37,350 bases of DNA. Source: Desulfarculales bacterium UBA702. Lineage in GTDB: Bacteria; Desulfobacterota; Syntrophobacteria; Syntrophobacterales; Syntrophobacteraceae. The notes under the pieces are model-generated. The model ran no database searches, had not been told where the DNA came from, and was given only the letters and a program-made list of their open reading frames with translations. This document shows, piece by piece, positions 1 to 8,360 of the stretch. The number at the start of each line of letters is the position of its first letter. Positions within the stretch are counted from its first letter, which is position 1. The DNA lies in NCBI GenBank assembly GCA_002298165.1, contig DBMI01000064.1, forward strand, positions 1 through 37,350. The letters run 5' to 3'. The translations under genes were made by a program, and so were the position numbers.

Positions 1-79
1 TTCTGGGCGGGAATCCAGCGGCTTTAAATCCCGAAATCATTGGTCTCACGAAGCAAAGACCCTGGATTCCCGCCCAGAA
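1..79. repeat. REP-like interspersed inverted repeat
   Basis: An 18-bp perfect inverted repeat (1-18 pairs with 62-79, core GGGCGGGAATCCAG) flanks a 43-bp spacer. It is followed by GCGGGAATGACG at about 86-97, the usual tail of the 'cgtcattcccg...gcgggaatccag' repeats scattered in many proteobacterial genomes. The window begins inside the element, so its left boundary is unknown. No transposase is nearby. The stretch from 98 to 284 holds no gene I can support. Confidence 0.6.
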
Positions 80-284
80 GCGCTGCGGGAATGACGTTCA
101 TCAGAGTTCGTGCCATCCAATTTTGCTTAGCATTTTTCAAAAAATTATTTAGGCAACAGGCCCTCCCGACCTTGCCACCCGCTTCGACCGAAGGTCTCCA
201 TACTTTCGTTCACGCCGCTTTCGGCCGCCTGGAACAAATACAGGTTGAAATAACCGCAACCGCAACCAGCAACGCAGCATCACA

Positions 285-1943
285 TCACTTGCGTTTAGCC
301 ATCGAGCCGACCTTGTTAGTGAAAGTTTGAAAATGATAATCGACCAGCATGGAGGTATGGACGCTGTCGCCGGTACGGTTTGTCGACACCATGTCGATAT
401 GGTGAGTCTTGCCGCTTTCGTCGGGGAATGTGATCCTTGTCCCATTGGAAAAGCCGCCTTCGTGAAACCAGATATCCGGGGGAAGCAGCCATGTTTTCCC
501 GAACTTGTCCTCGAATTTGAAAAATTCCAGGGCATCTCGTGGAAATTGAGCGTACAAACATAGCTCTTCGTCGGATACCGCTCTTTTTAGCTGTGCTTCC
601 ATCTGATGGCGAAGTTTCGGAAAATCTTCATCGGCTATCTTTTGAACCCCGCCTTCCTCAAATAGTACCTGCTGCCAGTGTTTTCCATCGGTGCGGCCGC
701 TTTCGAGCACTTTTTGAAAGATCCACTCCCTGGGATCATAGAAGGGAAATGGACCATAACGGCCGAGGAGCAGGCGTTTCAGATCATCGGATGGCTTTTC
801 GTAGCGGCCGTGAAGGACGTTGCTCATTGCCGTGGACCAGAGTATCTGGCTTCCAGGAGTTACAATCCAGATGTTGCCAAGCTCTTTTCGAACCTTGATA
901 AGCTCACTGAAGATTTCATGCGCCCGCTCGATGAGACCGGCTTTTTCGGCCTGTTCCAGGGCCAGGCTCGCAGCCCCGCCGGGCAGTTTGTGACGTTTGA
1001 CTGTCGGGTCGAAGCCACGAAAGGGGCTTTCGAATTTTTCATACATCCGCCGTTCACGGCGTAGCAAATCGGAGGTCTCGAGGATCGGCAGTACCTTTAG
1101 CCCCGGCATAGCAATCTGATAGTCGTGGAGGACCTGGATGAAGCTGAGAGCCGGCGCCTGGCTGTAGGTGCCGCCGTAGCCATGATCCGACACCTCGACT
1201 ATCTTTACACCCTCCTGCACTGCCGCGATCATCCTGGCAAGGTCGTTTCCATCGGTATTGTGGCCGTGGTAAGCCAACGGCAAATCGGGATACCTGTCAA
1301 CGATCGAACGAACCAGTTCCGCTATCTTGGCGGGAGTTCCGACAGAGGAATGATTTTTAATGCAAAGGATTATTTCGTCACCAATAGTCGAGACGATTTC
1401 ATCCACTTTTTCAAGATAGAAGTCCACCGTGTGCCCTGCGCCGGTGCTGAAACAAATGCACGGCATGAGGACCTTGCCGGCCCTCTTCACTGCCTCGGCG
1501 GCACGGACCAGGTTGGGAATGTGATTGAGGAAGTCGTAGATCCTCCAGATGTCTACATACCTGGAAAAAAGACTGATCGTAAGGTCGATCACGTTATCCG
1601 GATAGGGCCTGTAGCCGAAAAGGTTCTTCCCCCGGCAAACAGCCTGAATGGGAGTATTAGGCATGGCATTTCGAACCAGGCGGAGCTTTTCAAACGGATT
1701 GATCTGCTTTTTTAAGAGTTCGAGGTGGATGGTTGCGCCGCCCGTGATCTCGAATCCGAAATACCCGGCCGAATCGCGGGAAGGAGCTGCCTTGAGAGTC
1801 GTCTGGGGCATGATGCGGCACTTGAAATCGGACTGTGAAACATCTCGTTCATTATTTGTGAGGAAAACTCCCGGCGTATTCTTTACAAAGTTGAGAATTT
1901 CCCGGCTGGTCATTCTTGGTGTAATGCGTTCGCGCTCTGCCAT
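285..1943 (-). CDS. biotin-dependent carboxyltransferase subunit (PycB/OadA/transcarboxylase 5S-like), no biotinyl domain
   Basis: A 552-residue HMGL-like TIM-barrel carboxyltransferase of the pyruvate carboxylase B / oxaloacetate decarboxylase alpha / transcarboxylase 5S family, which moves CO2 between carboxybiotin and a 2-oxo acid. The metal site is recognisable: D34 in ERDVSQSD (the family norm is RDAHQS), K196 in CIKNHSS (the lysine that is carbamylated in homologues), and H226/H228 in YHGHNTDG. The second half resembles the conserved PYC C-terminal domain (PGSQILWSTAMSNVL). The protein ends at SMAKRK without the biotin-accepting AMKM motif that many fused PycB/OadA proteins carry, so a separate carrier is needed. 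It lies 48 bp downstream of the biotin carboxylase gene in what looks like one operon. Several catalytic-loop residues are unusual, so the substrate (pyruvate or another 2-oxo acid) is not certain. Confidence 0.85.
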   Translation of the reverse strand: MAERERITPRMTSREILNFVKNTPGVFLTNNERDVSQSDFKCRIMPQTTLKAAPSRDSAGYFGFEITGGATIHLELLKKQINPFEKLRLVRNAMPNTPIQAVCRGKNLFGYRPYPDNVIDLTISLFSRYVDIWRIYDFLNHIPNLVRAAEAVKRAGKVLMPCICFSTGAGHTVDFYLEKVDEIVSTIGDEIILCIKNHSSVGTPAKIAELVRSIVDRYPDLPLAYHGHNTDGNDLARMIAAVQEGVKIVEVSDHGYGGTYSQAPALSFIQVLHDYQIAMPGLKVLPILETSDLLRRERRMYEKFESPFRGFDPTVKRHKLPGGAASLALEQAEKAGLIERAHEIFSELIKVRKELGNIWIVTPGSQILWSTAMSNVLHGRYEKPSDDLKRLLLGRYGPFPFYDPREWIFQKVLESGRTDGKHWQQVLFEEGGVQKIADEDFPKLRHQMEAQLKRAVSDEELCLYAQFPRDALEFFKFEDKFGKTWLLPPDIWFHEGGFSNGTRITFPDESGKTHHIDMVSTNRTGDSVHTSMLVDYHFQTFTNKVGSMAKRK

Positions 1944-1991
1944 TTAATGCTCCGTTGCTCATTGGGACTGTTCACAGCGAAAGGATACTTC

Positions 1992-3431
1992 TTAGCCTTC
2001 CGCGTAAGGATTGTACCCAAAGGCGTTAATCTCGGCCACAAGGCTTGCCAGCTTATCTATCTCCGGCACCTCTTCCTGGTAGTCCAGCAGGTGCTGGTGA
2101 GTTTCGATATATGAGGTATCGAAATTCTGATTGACGAAGTCCGGGTCCCTAACGATTTGCTTGTAAAAAGGGATAGTGGTCTTTACTCCGGCGATGACAA
2201 AGCTATCAAGTGCTCTGGAAAGCCTGCTCACAGCCTCGATCCATGTGAAGCCGTAGACAGTGAGCTTCACAAGCATGGAATCATAATACCTTGGTATTTC
2301 GTAGCCCTGGTAGACAGCACCGTCAAGGCGAATGCCGTGGCCTCCCGGCGACTGGTAGACTTCGACAACCCCGGGGCTTGCCATGAAATTGCTCCTGGGA
2401 TCCTCCGCATTGATCCTCAACTCGATTGCCGTACCCCGGAATATTATATCCCGCTGAGCTATGGAGAGGGGTTCACCGGCTGCTACCCGGATCTGTTCGC
2501 GTACGATATCGATGCCTGTTATCATCTCGGATATCGTGTGCTCGACCTGGATTCGCGTGTTCACTTCAAGGAAGTAGAAGTTATTGTCCCGGTCCAGGAG
2601 AAATTCGACGGTGCCGGCGTTCACATATTTGCAGGCGCGGGCTGCCTGAACGGCTGTTTCGCAGATACGCCCGGTGAGATCTTCGGGAAGAGGCGCCGGG
2701 GCTATTTCGATCATCTTTTGGTGACGTCTCTGGATGGAGCAGTTCCGAGTCCCAAGATGGATCACGTTGCCGTAGGAATCGGCCAGCACCTGGACCTCGA
2801 CATGTCGAGGGTTGGAGAGCCCCTTTTCCAGGTAGATCTGGTCGTTTCCAAAGGCCATGAGTGCCTCGGAACGGGCGGCCGGAAGGTTTTTCATCAATTC
2901 ATCGAGGTTTTTGGTAAAGCGAATGCCGCGGCCGCCTCCCCCGGCGACTGCTTTGACTATTACAGGGAAGCCATTTGTTTCGGCAAAAGAGGCCGCAATC
3001 TGCTCGCCTTCACTGCCGGGGGGCAGTATGGCGGTTCCGGGAATCGAGGGAATACCGGCGTCAGACATGATCTGCCGGGCAACCACCTTGCTGCCCATAT
3101 CACTTATGACTTGAGGGGGAGGGCCAACGAAAGCGAGGCCGGCCTCGGTACACTGTCTGGAAAAAGCGGGATTCTCGGCAAGAAACCCGTAGCCGGGATG
3201 GATGGCATCGGCACGGGAGCTTTGGGCCGCCTGGATTATTCGTTCGATATTAAGATAGTCCCGCCTTGGTCCCGAACCGATGCAAATAGCCTCATCCGCC
3301 CGCATGATGTGACTGGCCGTCTTATCCGTCTCTTCATAGACAGCAACTGTTTTGATCCCCAGTTCATTGGCGGAGCGCATTATGCGAATGGCGATCTCGC
3401 CGCGGTTTGCAACCAGCAGTTTCTTGAACAT
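1992..3431 (-). CDS. accC: biotin carboxylase subunit (AccC/PycA family)
   Basis: ATP-dependent carboxylation of biotin on a carrier protein, about 479 residues. The N-terminal domain has the family signature KKLLVANRGEIAIRI. The ATP-grasp glycine loop GGGGRG is at residues 164-169, followed by RRHQKMIE and the biotin-carboxylase motif FLEVNTRIQVEH. The C-terminal stretch containing FDTSYIE is more like pyruvate carboxylase A subunits than E. coli AccC. I chose the ATG at 3431 (MFKKLL) because it matches the family start and has a GAAAGCGAG sequence upstream; an ATG ten codons earlier would add an atypical leader. The next gene on the same strand is the carboxyltransferase, so the pair probably forms a two-subunit carboxylase or transcarboxylase. 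The symbol is used in the generic sense of biotin carboxylase. Confidence 0.92.
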   Translation of the reverse strand: MFKKLLVANRGEIAIRIMRSANELGIKTVAVYEETDKTASHIMRADEAICIGSGPRRDYLNIERIIQAAQSSRADAIHPGYGFLAENPAFSRQCTEAGLAFVGPPPQVISDMGSKVVARQIMSDAGIPSIPGTAILPPGSEGEQIAASFAETNGFPVIVKAVAGGGGRGIRFTKNLDELMKNLPAARSEALMAFGNDQIYLEKGLSNPRHVEVQVLADSYGNVIHLGTRNCSIQRRHQKMIEIAPAPLPEDLTGRICETAVQAARACKYVNAGTVEFLLDRDNNFYFLEVNTRIQVEHTISEMITGIDIVREQIRVAAGEPLSIAQRDIIFRGTAIELRINAEDPRSNFMASPGVVEVYQSPGGHGIRLDGAVYQGYEIPRYYDSMLVKLTVYGFTWIEAVSRLSRALDSFVIAGVKTTIPFYKQIVRDPDFVNQNFDTSYIETHQHLLDYQEEVPEIDKLASLVAEINAFGYNPYAEG

Positions 3432-3623
3432 GGTGCTTCTCGCTTTCAGAAGAAAATACACCCTCAGATCCGTCGGACCTCGGGTGACAGGAATTCAATT
3501 CTATTGCGGGGAGCAGAAGGGCGCTAATTTCAGAAGGAGAAAGAGAATATCCCGGCATTGCACCGGGCCGACACTCCCGGCAGGAGTGTGCAAGCGCTTG
3601 AGTTATGCACAAAATTCACAATC

Positions 3624-3887
3624 TTAATATTGCGCGCCCGCCCGCTTTATGACAGTTCGCCTTGTCCTGTTTCTCTGATTCAGGATCTCGCGATTCATCA
3701 GCTTGCAATGAAAGGGTTTAATGATGGCATTGGCATCCCACTTGGGCCTGTCCTCATCTTTAAGCAGGTCTTTTATGCTCGGCCAACGCGACGGACTGTA
3801 GAACTCACAGGAATGACCCTCATTAAAAAATTCACAATGTTGCTGGCTAACGTACTTCTCGTACTTCTTGCAGTATTTGATTTTCAT
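3624..3887 (-). CDS. small Cys-containing protein of unknown function
   Basis: An 87-residue basic protein I do not recognise. The ATG at 3887 is chosen because AAGGAGAGGGG lies directly upstream; a longer reading frame to 4007 has no such site. It starts MKIKYCKKYEKYV and contains four cysteines (about residues 6, 18, 27 and 60), the first three in a C-x11-C-x8-C pattern that could bind a metal. It ends in a run of basic residues. No signal peptide or membrane segment is visible. It is upstream of, and on the same strand as, the carboxylase pair, but about 190 bp separate them and that gap contains hairpins, so co-transcription is uncertain. Confidence 0.55.
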   Translation of the reverse strand: MKIKYCKKYEKYVSQQHCEFFNEGHSCEFYSPSRWPSIKDLLKDEDRPKWDANAIIKPFHCKLMNREILNQRNRTRRTVIKRAGAQY

Positions 3888-4007
3888 TTCAGCCCCTCTC
3901 CTTTTAAAGAGTTGCACATTGCGACTCCCCATCGCAAATTGCCCCGGGCCGGACACTCGTTTTAGATAAGTAGCGTTTCGATATTTCGCAAGAGTATACC
4001 GGCGCAA

Positions 4008-4335
4008 CCCTGTTTCTAGTTTAGCCCAAGAGCAGCGAGTCGGACGAAGAGAATAGAGAAGGAATGTTATTAGAGCACAAATCAGAAGGAGGTCAGGTCG
4101 AGATTTTGTCCTCGTGGATCAGAACAAATGAGCTGTCGTACACCGTCAAACTATACGGTATTTTCCCTAATTGTGAAAGTGAAAAATAAATAGCCGCAGT
4201 TGCTTGTGCATTCTGATACAATCGACATCCCCGCTACCAAATGCCCATTAAAAACAGTCGATATGCTGTTCCGCAGCCTTTTTCCGCAAAAGCAATAACA
4301 TCAATCGGCATCCTGGTTCACCCGGTTCTTTTTCT
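4008..4335. other. intergenic region without a recognisable gene
   Basis: I see no open reading frame with coding character here. A weak hairpin (ACCGT/ACGGT near 4144-4162, followed by ATTTT) lies in the middle. The right end leads into the tRNA-Trp promoter. Confidence 0.5.
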
Positions 4336-4364
4336 TTGATTCCAGCAGCTAAAAGCGTTATATA
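4336..4364 (+). promoter_or_regulatory. sigma-70 promoter of tRNA-Trp
   Basis: TTGATT (4336-4341), 17-bp spacer, TATATA (4359-4364). Predicted transcription start is near 4371, seven bases before the mature tRNA 5' end. Confidence 0.75.
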
Positions 4365-4377
4365 AGTCTCCTCCCGC

Positions 4378-4454
4378 AGGCCAGTAGCTCTAACGGCTAG
4401 AGCATCGGACTCCAAATCCGAGGGTTGGGGGTTCGAATCCCTCCTGGCCTGCCA
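4378..4454 (+). tRNA. tRNA-Trp (anticodon CCA)
   Basis: A full cloverleaf is visible. The acceptor arms AGGCCAG (4378-4384) and CTGGCCT (4444-4450) pair, and the D-arm pairs GCTC with GAGC. The anticodon stem TCGGA/TCCGA encloses loop CTCCAAA with anticodon CCA at 4412-4414, and the T-loop is TTCGAAT. The discriminator is G and the CCA end is encoded. It is transcribed alone, from its own promoter to a terminator just downstream. Confidence 0.96.
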
Positions 4455-4470
4455 GGAAAATCAATAGGTT

Positions 4471-4503
4471 ACCAAAGGTCAGCGTTGGCCTTTTTCTTTT
4501 GGT
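4471..4503 (+). terminator. terminator of tRNA-Trp
   Basis: Stem AGGTCA/TGGCCT (one G-U pair) around a GCGT loop, followed by TTTTTCTTTT. An outer ACCAAA...TTTGGT pairing extends the stem. Confidence 0.7.
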
Positions 4504-5083
4504 GCACACCGCACGCACTCAAGCCCATGTTCGACGCGGACATTCTCCCCTGAATATATTACCTGAGCAAAGCACTCGTCGGATTGGCACTGGCTGCTAA
4601 TCGCGATAACGGGATGCCGCTTAAAGGGATTAAAATCAGTCAGGCAAGCCTCTGAGCGGATACTTCATGCAGAAAAATCTTCAATGCGGCTTAAGCTCCG
4701 GCGCTGAGTTCATGCCTGAAGCGCCTCACGGCAAAATGCACGCATTCCTTTCGGTGATCCTGATCAGGTCCGAAAGGTCAGATGAGTCCAGGCATAATCT
4801 GAGGAGAATCTTGGGTAAGGTATAAAGTTTATTTTAAGAAAACCACTGTCGCATCCGACTTAATATGCGGGAGATTCAATTTATTGTCCCCTGACCAGAG
4901 AGCCGGGAGTAGGGACCTTGCTAGGCACCTTCCTACCCGGCTCTCGTATTTTGATTTGATGTAGCAGGTTATGCGCGAGGCCTTTTCTGATCTTCCTTAA
5001 TGAAGCTCGATGTAAGACTCTAAGTATATTTGGACGGACAGCCGATTGTTTAATGGTAATGAATAATCCCGGACAGGAGACAA
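4504..5083. other. intergenic region rich in inverted repeats, upstream of the CoA-transferase gene
   Basis: No gene is visible. Four inverted repeats sit in order: GGCGCT/AGCGCC (4700-4725), CCTTTCGG/CCGAAAGG (4747-4777), TCAGAT/ATCTGA (4778-4802), and a long stem AGAGCCGGG/CCCGGCTCT (4899-4944) followed by GTATTTTGATTT. The last could be a weak terminator. Together they may form a structured leader or a small RNA; I cannot assign a known family. Confidence 0.5.
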
Positions 5084-6409
5084 ATGTCGATGGCAAATGC
5101 GCGAAGTCTTTATGACGCGAAGCTCACCAGTCCCGATGAAGCGGTAAGCGGGATAGAGAGCGGAAGCGCAATTTCTTTCGGGATGGCCGCTGGACAGCCG
5201 CCGGCACTTCTGAATGCGATAGCGTCGAGAATCCGCAACGGAGATCTGCGGGATCTTCGTGTCTACTACAAACTTGCAATGAAGCATGCCGCGGACACGA
5301 TCCTCGCGGACGATGTGCTGCACGCGGTCCACCCCTGTCCGCTATTTATGACCGATGTCGACAGGCGAATCACGGATCGGCAGAGACACTCTGGCAGGAA
5401 GATTCTTAGCTACGTTCCGAGTTACTTCTACCAGGTGCCCAGGCTCCTTACGGAATTCATTCCGATAGACGCTTTCGTCATAACCGTGTCGCCGATGGAT
5501 AATGGGGGATATTTCAGCCTGGGGACAAACAATGACTATGCTTCGTCGGTAATCCGCTCATGCAAGACGAGCATTGTGGAGGTGAACAGGAATATGCCCA
5601 GGGTGTTCGGTGAGTCCCTGGTTCATGTCTCGGAGGTGGAGAGGATCATTGAAAATGACGCGCTGCTCCTGGAGGCCGGCACACATCCTGCCGCACCGGA
5701 AGACGAGATAATCGGAAAGGCCGTTTCGGAGTTGATCCGTGACGGCGCTACACTCCAGCTTGGTATCGGCGGAATTCCAAATGCAGTCTGCCGATATCTG
5801 GTGAATCATAAAGACCTGGGTATCCATACGGAGTTGCTGACCCCGGGCATGGCCGACCTGATCGAATGCGGTGCCGTTAACGGAAGGCGAAAAACTCTTC
5901 ATAAATGGAAGCACGTATTCACGGTCGCGCTGGGAGACCGTCGACTTTACGAAATCATGCATGATAATCCGTCAATGGAAAGCTATCCGTCATCACACGT
6001 TAATCACCCCTCGGTCATTGCTCGGAATGCGAATATGGTATCAGTGAATTCGGCGCTTGAAATCGATCTGTACGGGCAGGTAAGTGCCGAGTCCATGCAA
6101 TGGCATGAATTCAGCGGGACAGGTGGGGCCCTCGATTTCATGAGAGGTGCCTTTGACTCTCCAGGCGGAATATCTATTTTGGCGCTATATTCAACGGCGC
6201 ACCACGGCGAGGTTTCCCGGATCGTGCCGCGCATTACCAGTATGGTTACAGATCCCAGGATGGATACCGAGTTCGTGGTGACCGAGTACGGTGTTGCCAA
6301 TCTCAAGGGTAAATCTACAAGGGAACGGGCTTTGAGCCTAATCAACATAGCTCACCCGAAATTCAGGGACCAACTGATCGAGGAAGCCAAAAAAGCCGTC
6401 CTGATATAG
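5084..6409 (+). CDS. acyl-CoA:carboxylate CoA-transferase (4-hydroxybutyrate/acetyl-CoA hydrolase-transferase family)
   Basis: A 441-residue class I CoA-transferase of the AbfT/Cat1/acetyl-CoA hydrolase family, which moves CoA between carboxylic acids through a glutamyl-CoA thioester. The loop LGIGGIPN (about residues 226-233) and the candidate catalytic Glu in GIHTEL (E250) are present, and the length fits 4-hydroxybutyrate CoA-transferase (about 438 aa) better than E. coli ScpC (about 492 aa). The start has AGGAGA six bases upstream; a second in-frame ATG lies two codons on. The next gene, 12 bp downstream, is a ScpB-type methylmalonyl-CoA decarboxylase. That makes propionyl-CoA:succinate, acetate or a related transfer the likeliest role, but this is inferred from context. 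Confidence 0.85.
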   Translation: MSMANARSLYDAKLTSPDEAVSGIESGSAISFGMAAGQPPALLNAIASRIRNGDLRDLRVYYKLAMKHAADTILADDVLHAVHPCPLFMTDVDRRITDRQRHSGRKILSYVPSYFYQVPRLLTEFIPIDAFVITVSPMDNGGYFSLGTNNDYASSVIRSCKTSIVEVNRNMPRVFGESLVHVSEVERIIENDALLLEAGTHPAAPEDEIIGKAVSELIRDGATLQLGIGGIPNAVCRYLVNHKDLGIHTELLTPGMADLIECGAVNGRRKTLHKWKHVFTVALGDRRLYEIMHDNPSMESYPSSHVNHPSVIARNANMVSVNSALEIDLYGQVSAESMQWHEFSGTGGALDFMRGAFDSPGGISILALYSTAHHGEVSRIVPRITSMVTDPRMDTEFVVTEYGVANLKGKSTRERALSLINIAHPKFRDQLIEEAKKAVLI

Positions 6410-6421
6410 GGAGGATTAAAC

Positions 6422-7201
6422 ATGCCGTTTGTAAATTGCGTAGTAACCGACAACATTGGTTTTATATGTCTAAATAACCCTACCAAGAAAAATGCCTTGA
6501 GCCATGACCTGGTGCAGGAACTCATTGAAGCCCTGAAAGATTTTAAAAACCGCAGAGTCTCGGCGGTTATACTGAGGGCCACAGACGAGTGCTCCGTCTG
6601 GTCGGCGGGACACGATATCAAGGAGTTGCCCCAGGCGCACCGCGACCCTCTCGGCTATCAGGACTCCCTGGAAAAGTTGCTTCGGGCCGTCCAGAAATAT
6701 CCTGGACCGGTTATCGCGATGGTTCACGGAAGCGTCTGGGGAGGCGCCTGCGATCTTGTCATGACGTGCGATATCGTGATCGGGGATGAAACCTCGTCTT
6801 TTGCGATCACCCCGGCTAAGCTCGCCCTGCCCTATAACGCTACAGGCATTCTGCACTTCATCAACCGACTGGGTTTAAACATCGCAAAGGAGATGTTCTT
6901 CTCGGCCGACCCCATTATGGCGGAAAGAGCGGCGCGCGTAGGTATACTCAACCACTTGGTGGCCTCGGAAAATCTCCTCGAGTTTACCACGAATCTGGCA
7001 AAACGCATGGCCACTCGCTCCTCACTTGCCATTTCCGTCATAAAAGAGCAGTTCAACATCCTTGCCGGCGCCCATCCAATGTCTCCCGACGTCTTCGAAA
7101 GAATTCAGGGGCTTAGAAGGCAAGTCTACGACAGCCACGACTATGAGGAAGGAGTGCGCTCGTTCCTAGAAAAAAGGGCGCCCATGTTCAAGGGAGAGTG
7201 A
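6422..7201 (+). CDS. scpB: methylmalonyl-CoA decarboxylase (ScpB-like crotonase)
   Basis: A 259-residue crotonase-fold enzyme that closely resembles E. coli ScpB/YgfG, which decarboxylates methylmalonyl-CoA to propionyl-CoA. Shared landmarks are SAGHDI-ELP with H64 (the E. coli equivalent is catalytic), the oxyanion-hole region MVHGSVWGGA, LPYN with the active-site Tyr, SVIKEQ, and a C-terminus containing FERIQGLRRQVYDS and FLEKR. GGAGG lies nine bases before the ATG. It follows the CoA-transferase by 12 bp, so one mRNA is likely, as in the E. coli scp cluster. The mutase and epimerase of that pathway are not in the window. Being decarboxylase-like does not by itself set the physiological direction. 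Confidence 0.88.
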   Translation: MPFVNCVVTDNIGFICLNNPTKKNALSHDLVQELIEALKDFKNRRVSAVILRATDECSVWSAGHDIKELPQAHRDPLGYQDSLEKLLRAVQKYPGPVIAMVHGSVWGGACDLVMTCDIVIGDETSSFAITPAKLALPYNATGILHFINRLGLNIAKEMFFSADPIMAERAARVGILNHLVASENLLEFTTNLAKRMATRSSLAISVIKEQFNILAGAHPMSPDVFERIQGLRRQVYDSHDYEEGVRSFLEKRAPMFKGE

Positions 7202-7239
7202 CTTATTTATAATTGAAGGCTTCTATACGATTAAACCAG

Positions 7240-7279
7240 AACGGGATGGCCGTTGTTATTGCTCAACAGCTATCCCGTT
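7240..7279. terminator. hairpin terminator between convergent genes
   Basis: Perfect stem AACGGGAT (7240-7247) with ATCCCGTT (7272-7279), plus an inner GTTG/CAAC stem. It sits between the plus-strand scpB-like gene and a minus-strand secreted protein gene, so it may serve both. The T-tract is short on either strand. Confidence 0.6.
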
Positions 7280-7304
7280 TCAAATCGTTTGGACTTCGGG
7301 AATT

Positions 7305-7721
7305 CTACTTTTTGAGCGGAAAATTATCAGGATTCACCACGAACCACACGTCGTTTTTACCCTGGCCGGTTGTGTCCCCTGACTTCTTGTCGTTTTCGAA
7401 ATAGTAGAGGGGATAGTCCTTGAAAGTGGTTTGTTTTTTGCCGTCCTCGCGTGAAATTGTTGCAAAATCCTCTTTGGAGAGTCCTTTGGGCGGCGAGACA
7501 TTCTCGGCATGGAATACCGGCCATTTTTCCAGGCACCCTCCACTGCACGCACTCTTGCCAGGGCTGTCTTTTTTAAACCAGTACAAAGTCTTGCCTGACG
7601 AATCGGTGAGGTATTTCCCGACGCCCGGTTTTTCCCGGATCATTACTCCCTCTTTAGCGGCAAGGGCCGAGGTCGAGAAAAGCACGAATATCACTGTTGC
7701 AATAACCGCCTTCTTTTTCAT
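7305..7721 (-). CDS. secreted repeat protein, COG4315/Lipoprotein_15 family
   Basis: A 138-residue exported protein with a signal peptide (MKKKAVIATVIFVLFSTSALA). It is followed by the 'secreted repeat of unknown function' pattern: GKYLTDSSGKTLYWFKKD, then a Cys pair in CSGGCLEKWPVF, and later KDYPLYYFENDKKSGDTTGQG and WFVV. The two cysteines may form a disulfide. The ATG at 7721 is preferred because AAGGATGGGA precedes it; an ATG three codons earlier overlaps that site. Members are periplasmic or surface proteins of unknown role. The gene stands apart from its neighbours and ends at a shared terminator. Confidence 0.8.
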   Translation of the reverse strand: MKKKAVIATVIFVLFSTSALAAKEGVMIREKPGVGKYLTDSSGKTLYWFKKDSPGKSACSGGCLEKWPVFHAENVSPPKGLSKEDFATISREDGKKQTTFKDYPLYYFENDKKSGDTTGQGKNDVWFVVNPDNFPLKK

Positions 7722-7868
7722 AAATCCCATCCTTTTCTTCGGAATGCTTTCATGAAATGAGTAATCGTGTTCATTCTCAACTCGGCCCGAGACCGAGGAT
7801 GGAGGACAAATAACCCCGGAAACATGAGCACCGGAGAGCCGTGTGTCAAGCGAGAGTGGATTATAGTT

Positions 7869-8360
7869 CTAATGTACCGGGAATTCCCAGAAACTGGTTG
7901 GATTGCTCCCTCCCTGGTCTTCGCCGATGCTTAAAGCGGTCCCCTGGTAACCGAAACTAATGTCGGCAGTTCCAGGTGGCAGAATGATCCTTGCGTGGAA
8001 CGGCGTTGGGTCAAAGTCGCCTCGGTTGGTTGCAAGAGTCTGGGTTGCGAGGACTTTGCCCTCACTGTCAGTGAAGATGGTTGTCAGTTGAAAATCGCGC
8101 AGGATCGAAAAGTTGCCGGTTATATTGGAGTTGAAATTAGCGGCCCCCGAGATATCCATGTCGTGATCCTTCCGGGAGTATTTGAAATCAACGGTCACAT
8201 CGTCCCCGCGCCATTCCCCTGAATGCTGGCCAGGCACCAGTGCCACCCTGTCGTGGGGGTAGACGGTTCCGCCCCTTGCGAATGGGGACATTGTCTGGCA
8301 GGCTGCAGCTATGGATCCGATTGACAATAATGCCAGCCAAAGCAAGAGCTTTGTTTTCAT
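7869..8360 (-). CDS. putative lipoprotein of unknown function
   Basis: A 163-residue protein with a lipoprotein signal (KTKLLLWLALLSIGSIAAAC), in which Cys is the likely lipidated residue. The remainder reads as a small beta-rich extracytoplasmic domain (VTVDFKYSRKD, then TTIFTDSEGKVLATQTL, ending FWEFPVH). I do not recognise the family. The ATG at 8360 has GGAG about eleven bases upstream; the ATG five codons earlier has none. It lies downstream of NAD kinase on the same strand with a gap of about 115 bp and may be transcribed alone. Confidence 0.65.
   Translation of the reverse strand: MKTKLLLWLALLSIGSIAAACQTMSPFARGGTVYPHDRVALVPGQHSGEWRGDDVTVDFKYSRKDHDMDISGAANFNSNITGNFSILRDFQLTTIFTDSEGKVLATQTLATNRGDFDPTPFHARIILPPGTADISFGYQGTALSIGEDQGGSNPTSFWEFPVH

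Noticed and set aside
2157..3527. A long plus-strand frame (456 codons) across the biotin carboxylase gene
   Set aside because: It is antisense to a well-supported gene, has no family resemblance and no ribosome-binding site.
4584..4598. A sigma-54-like TTGGCAC...TGCT in the gap after tRNA-Trp
   Set aside because: The spacing between the GG and GC elements is eight bases, not ten, so it cannot be a functional -24/-12 promoter.
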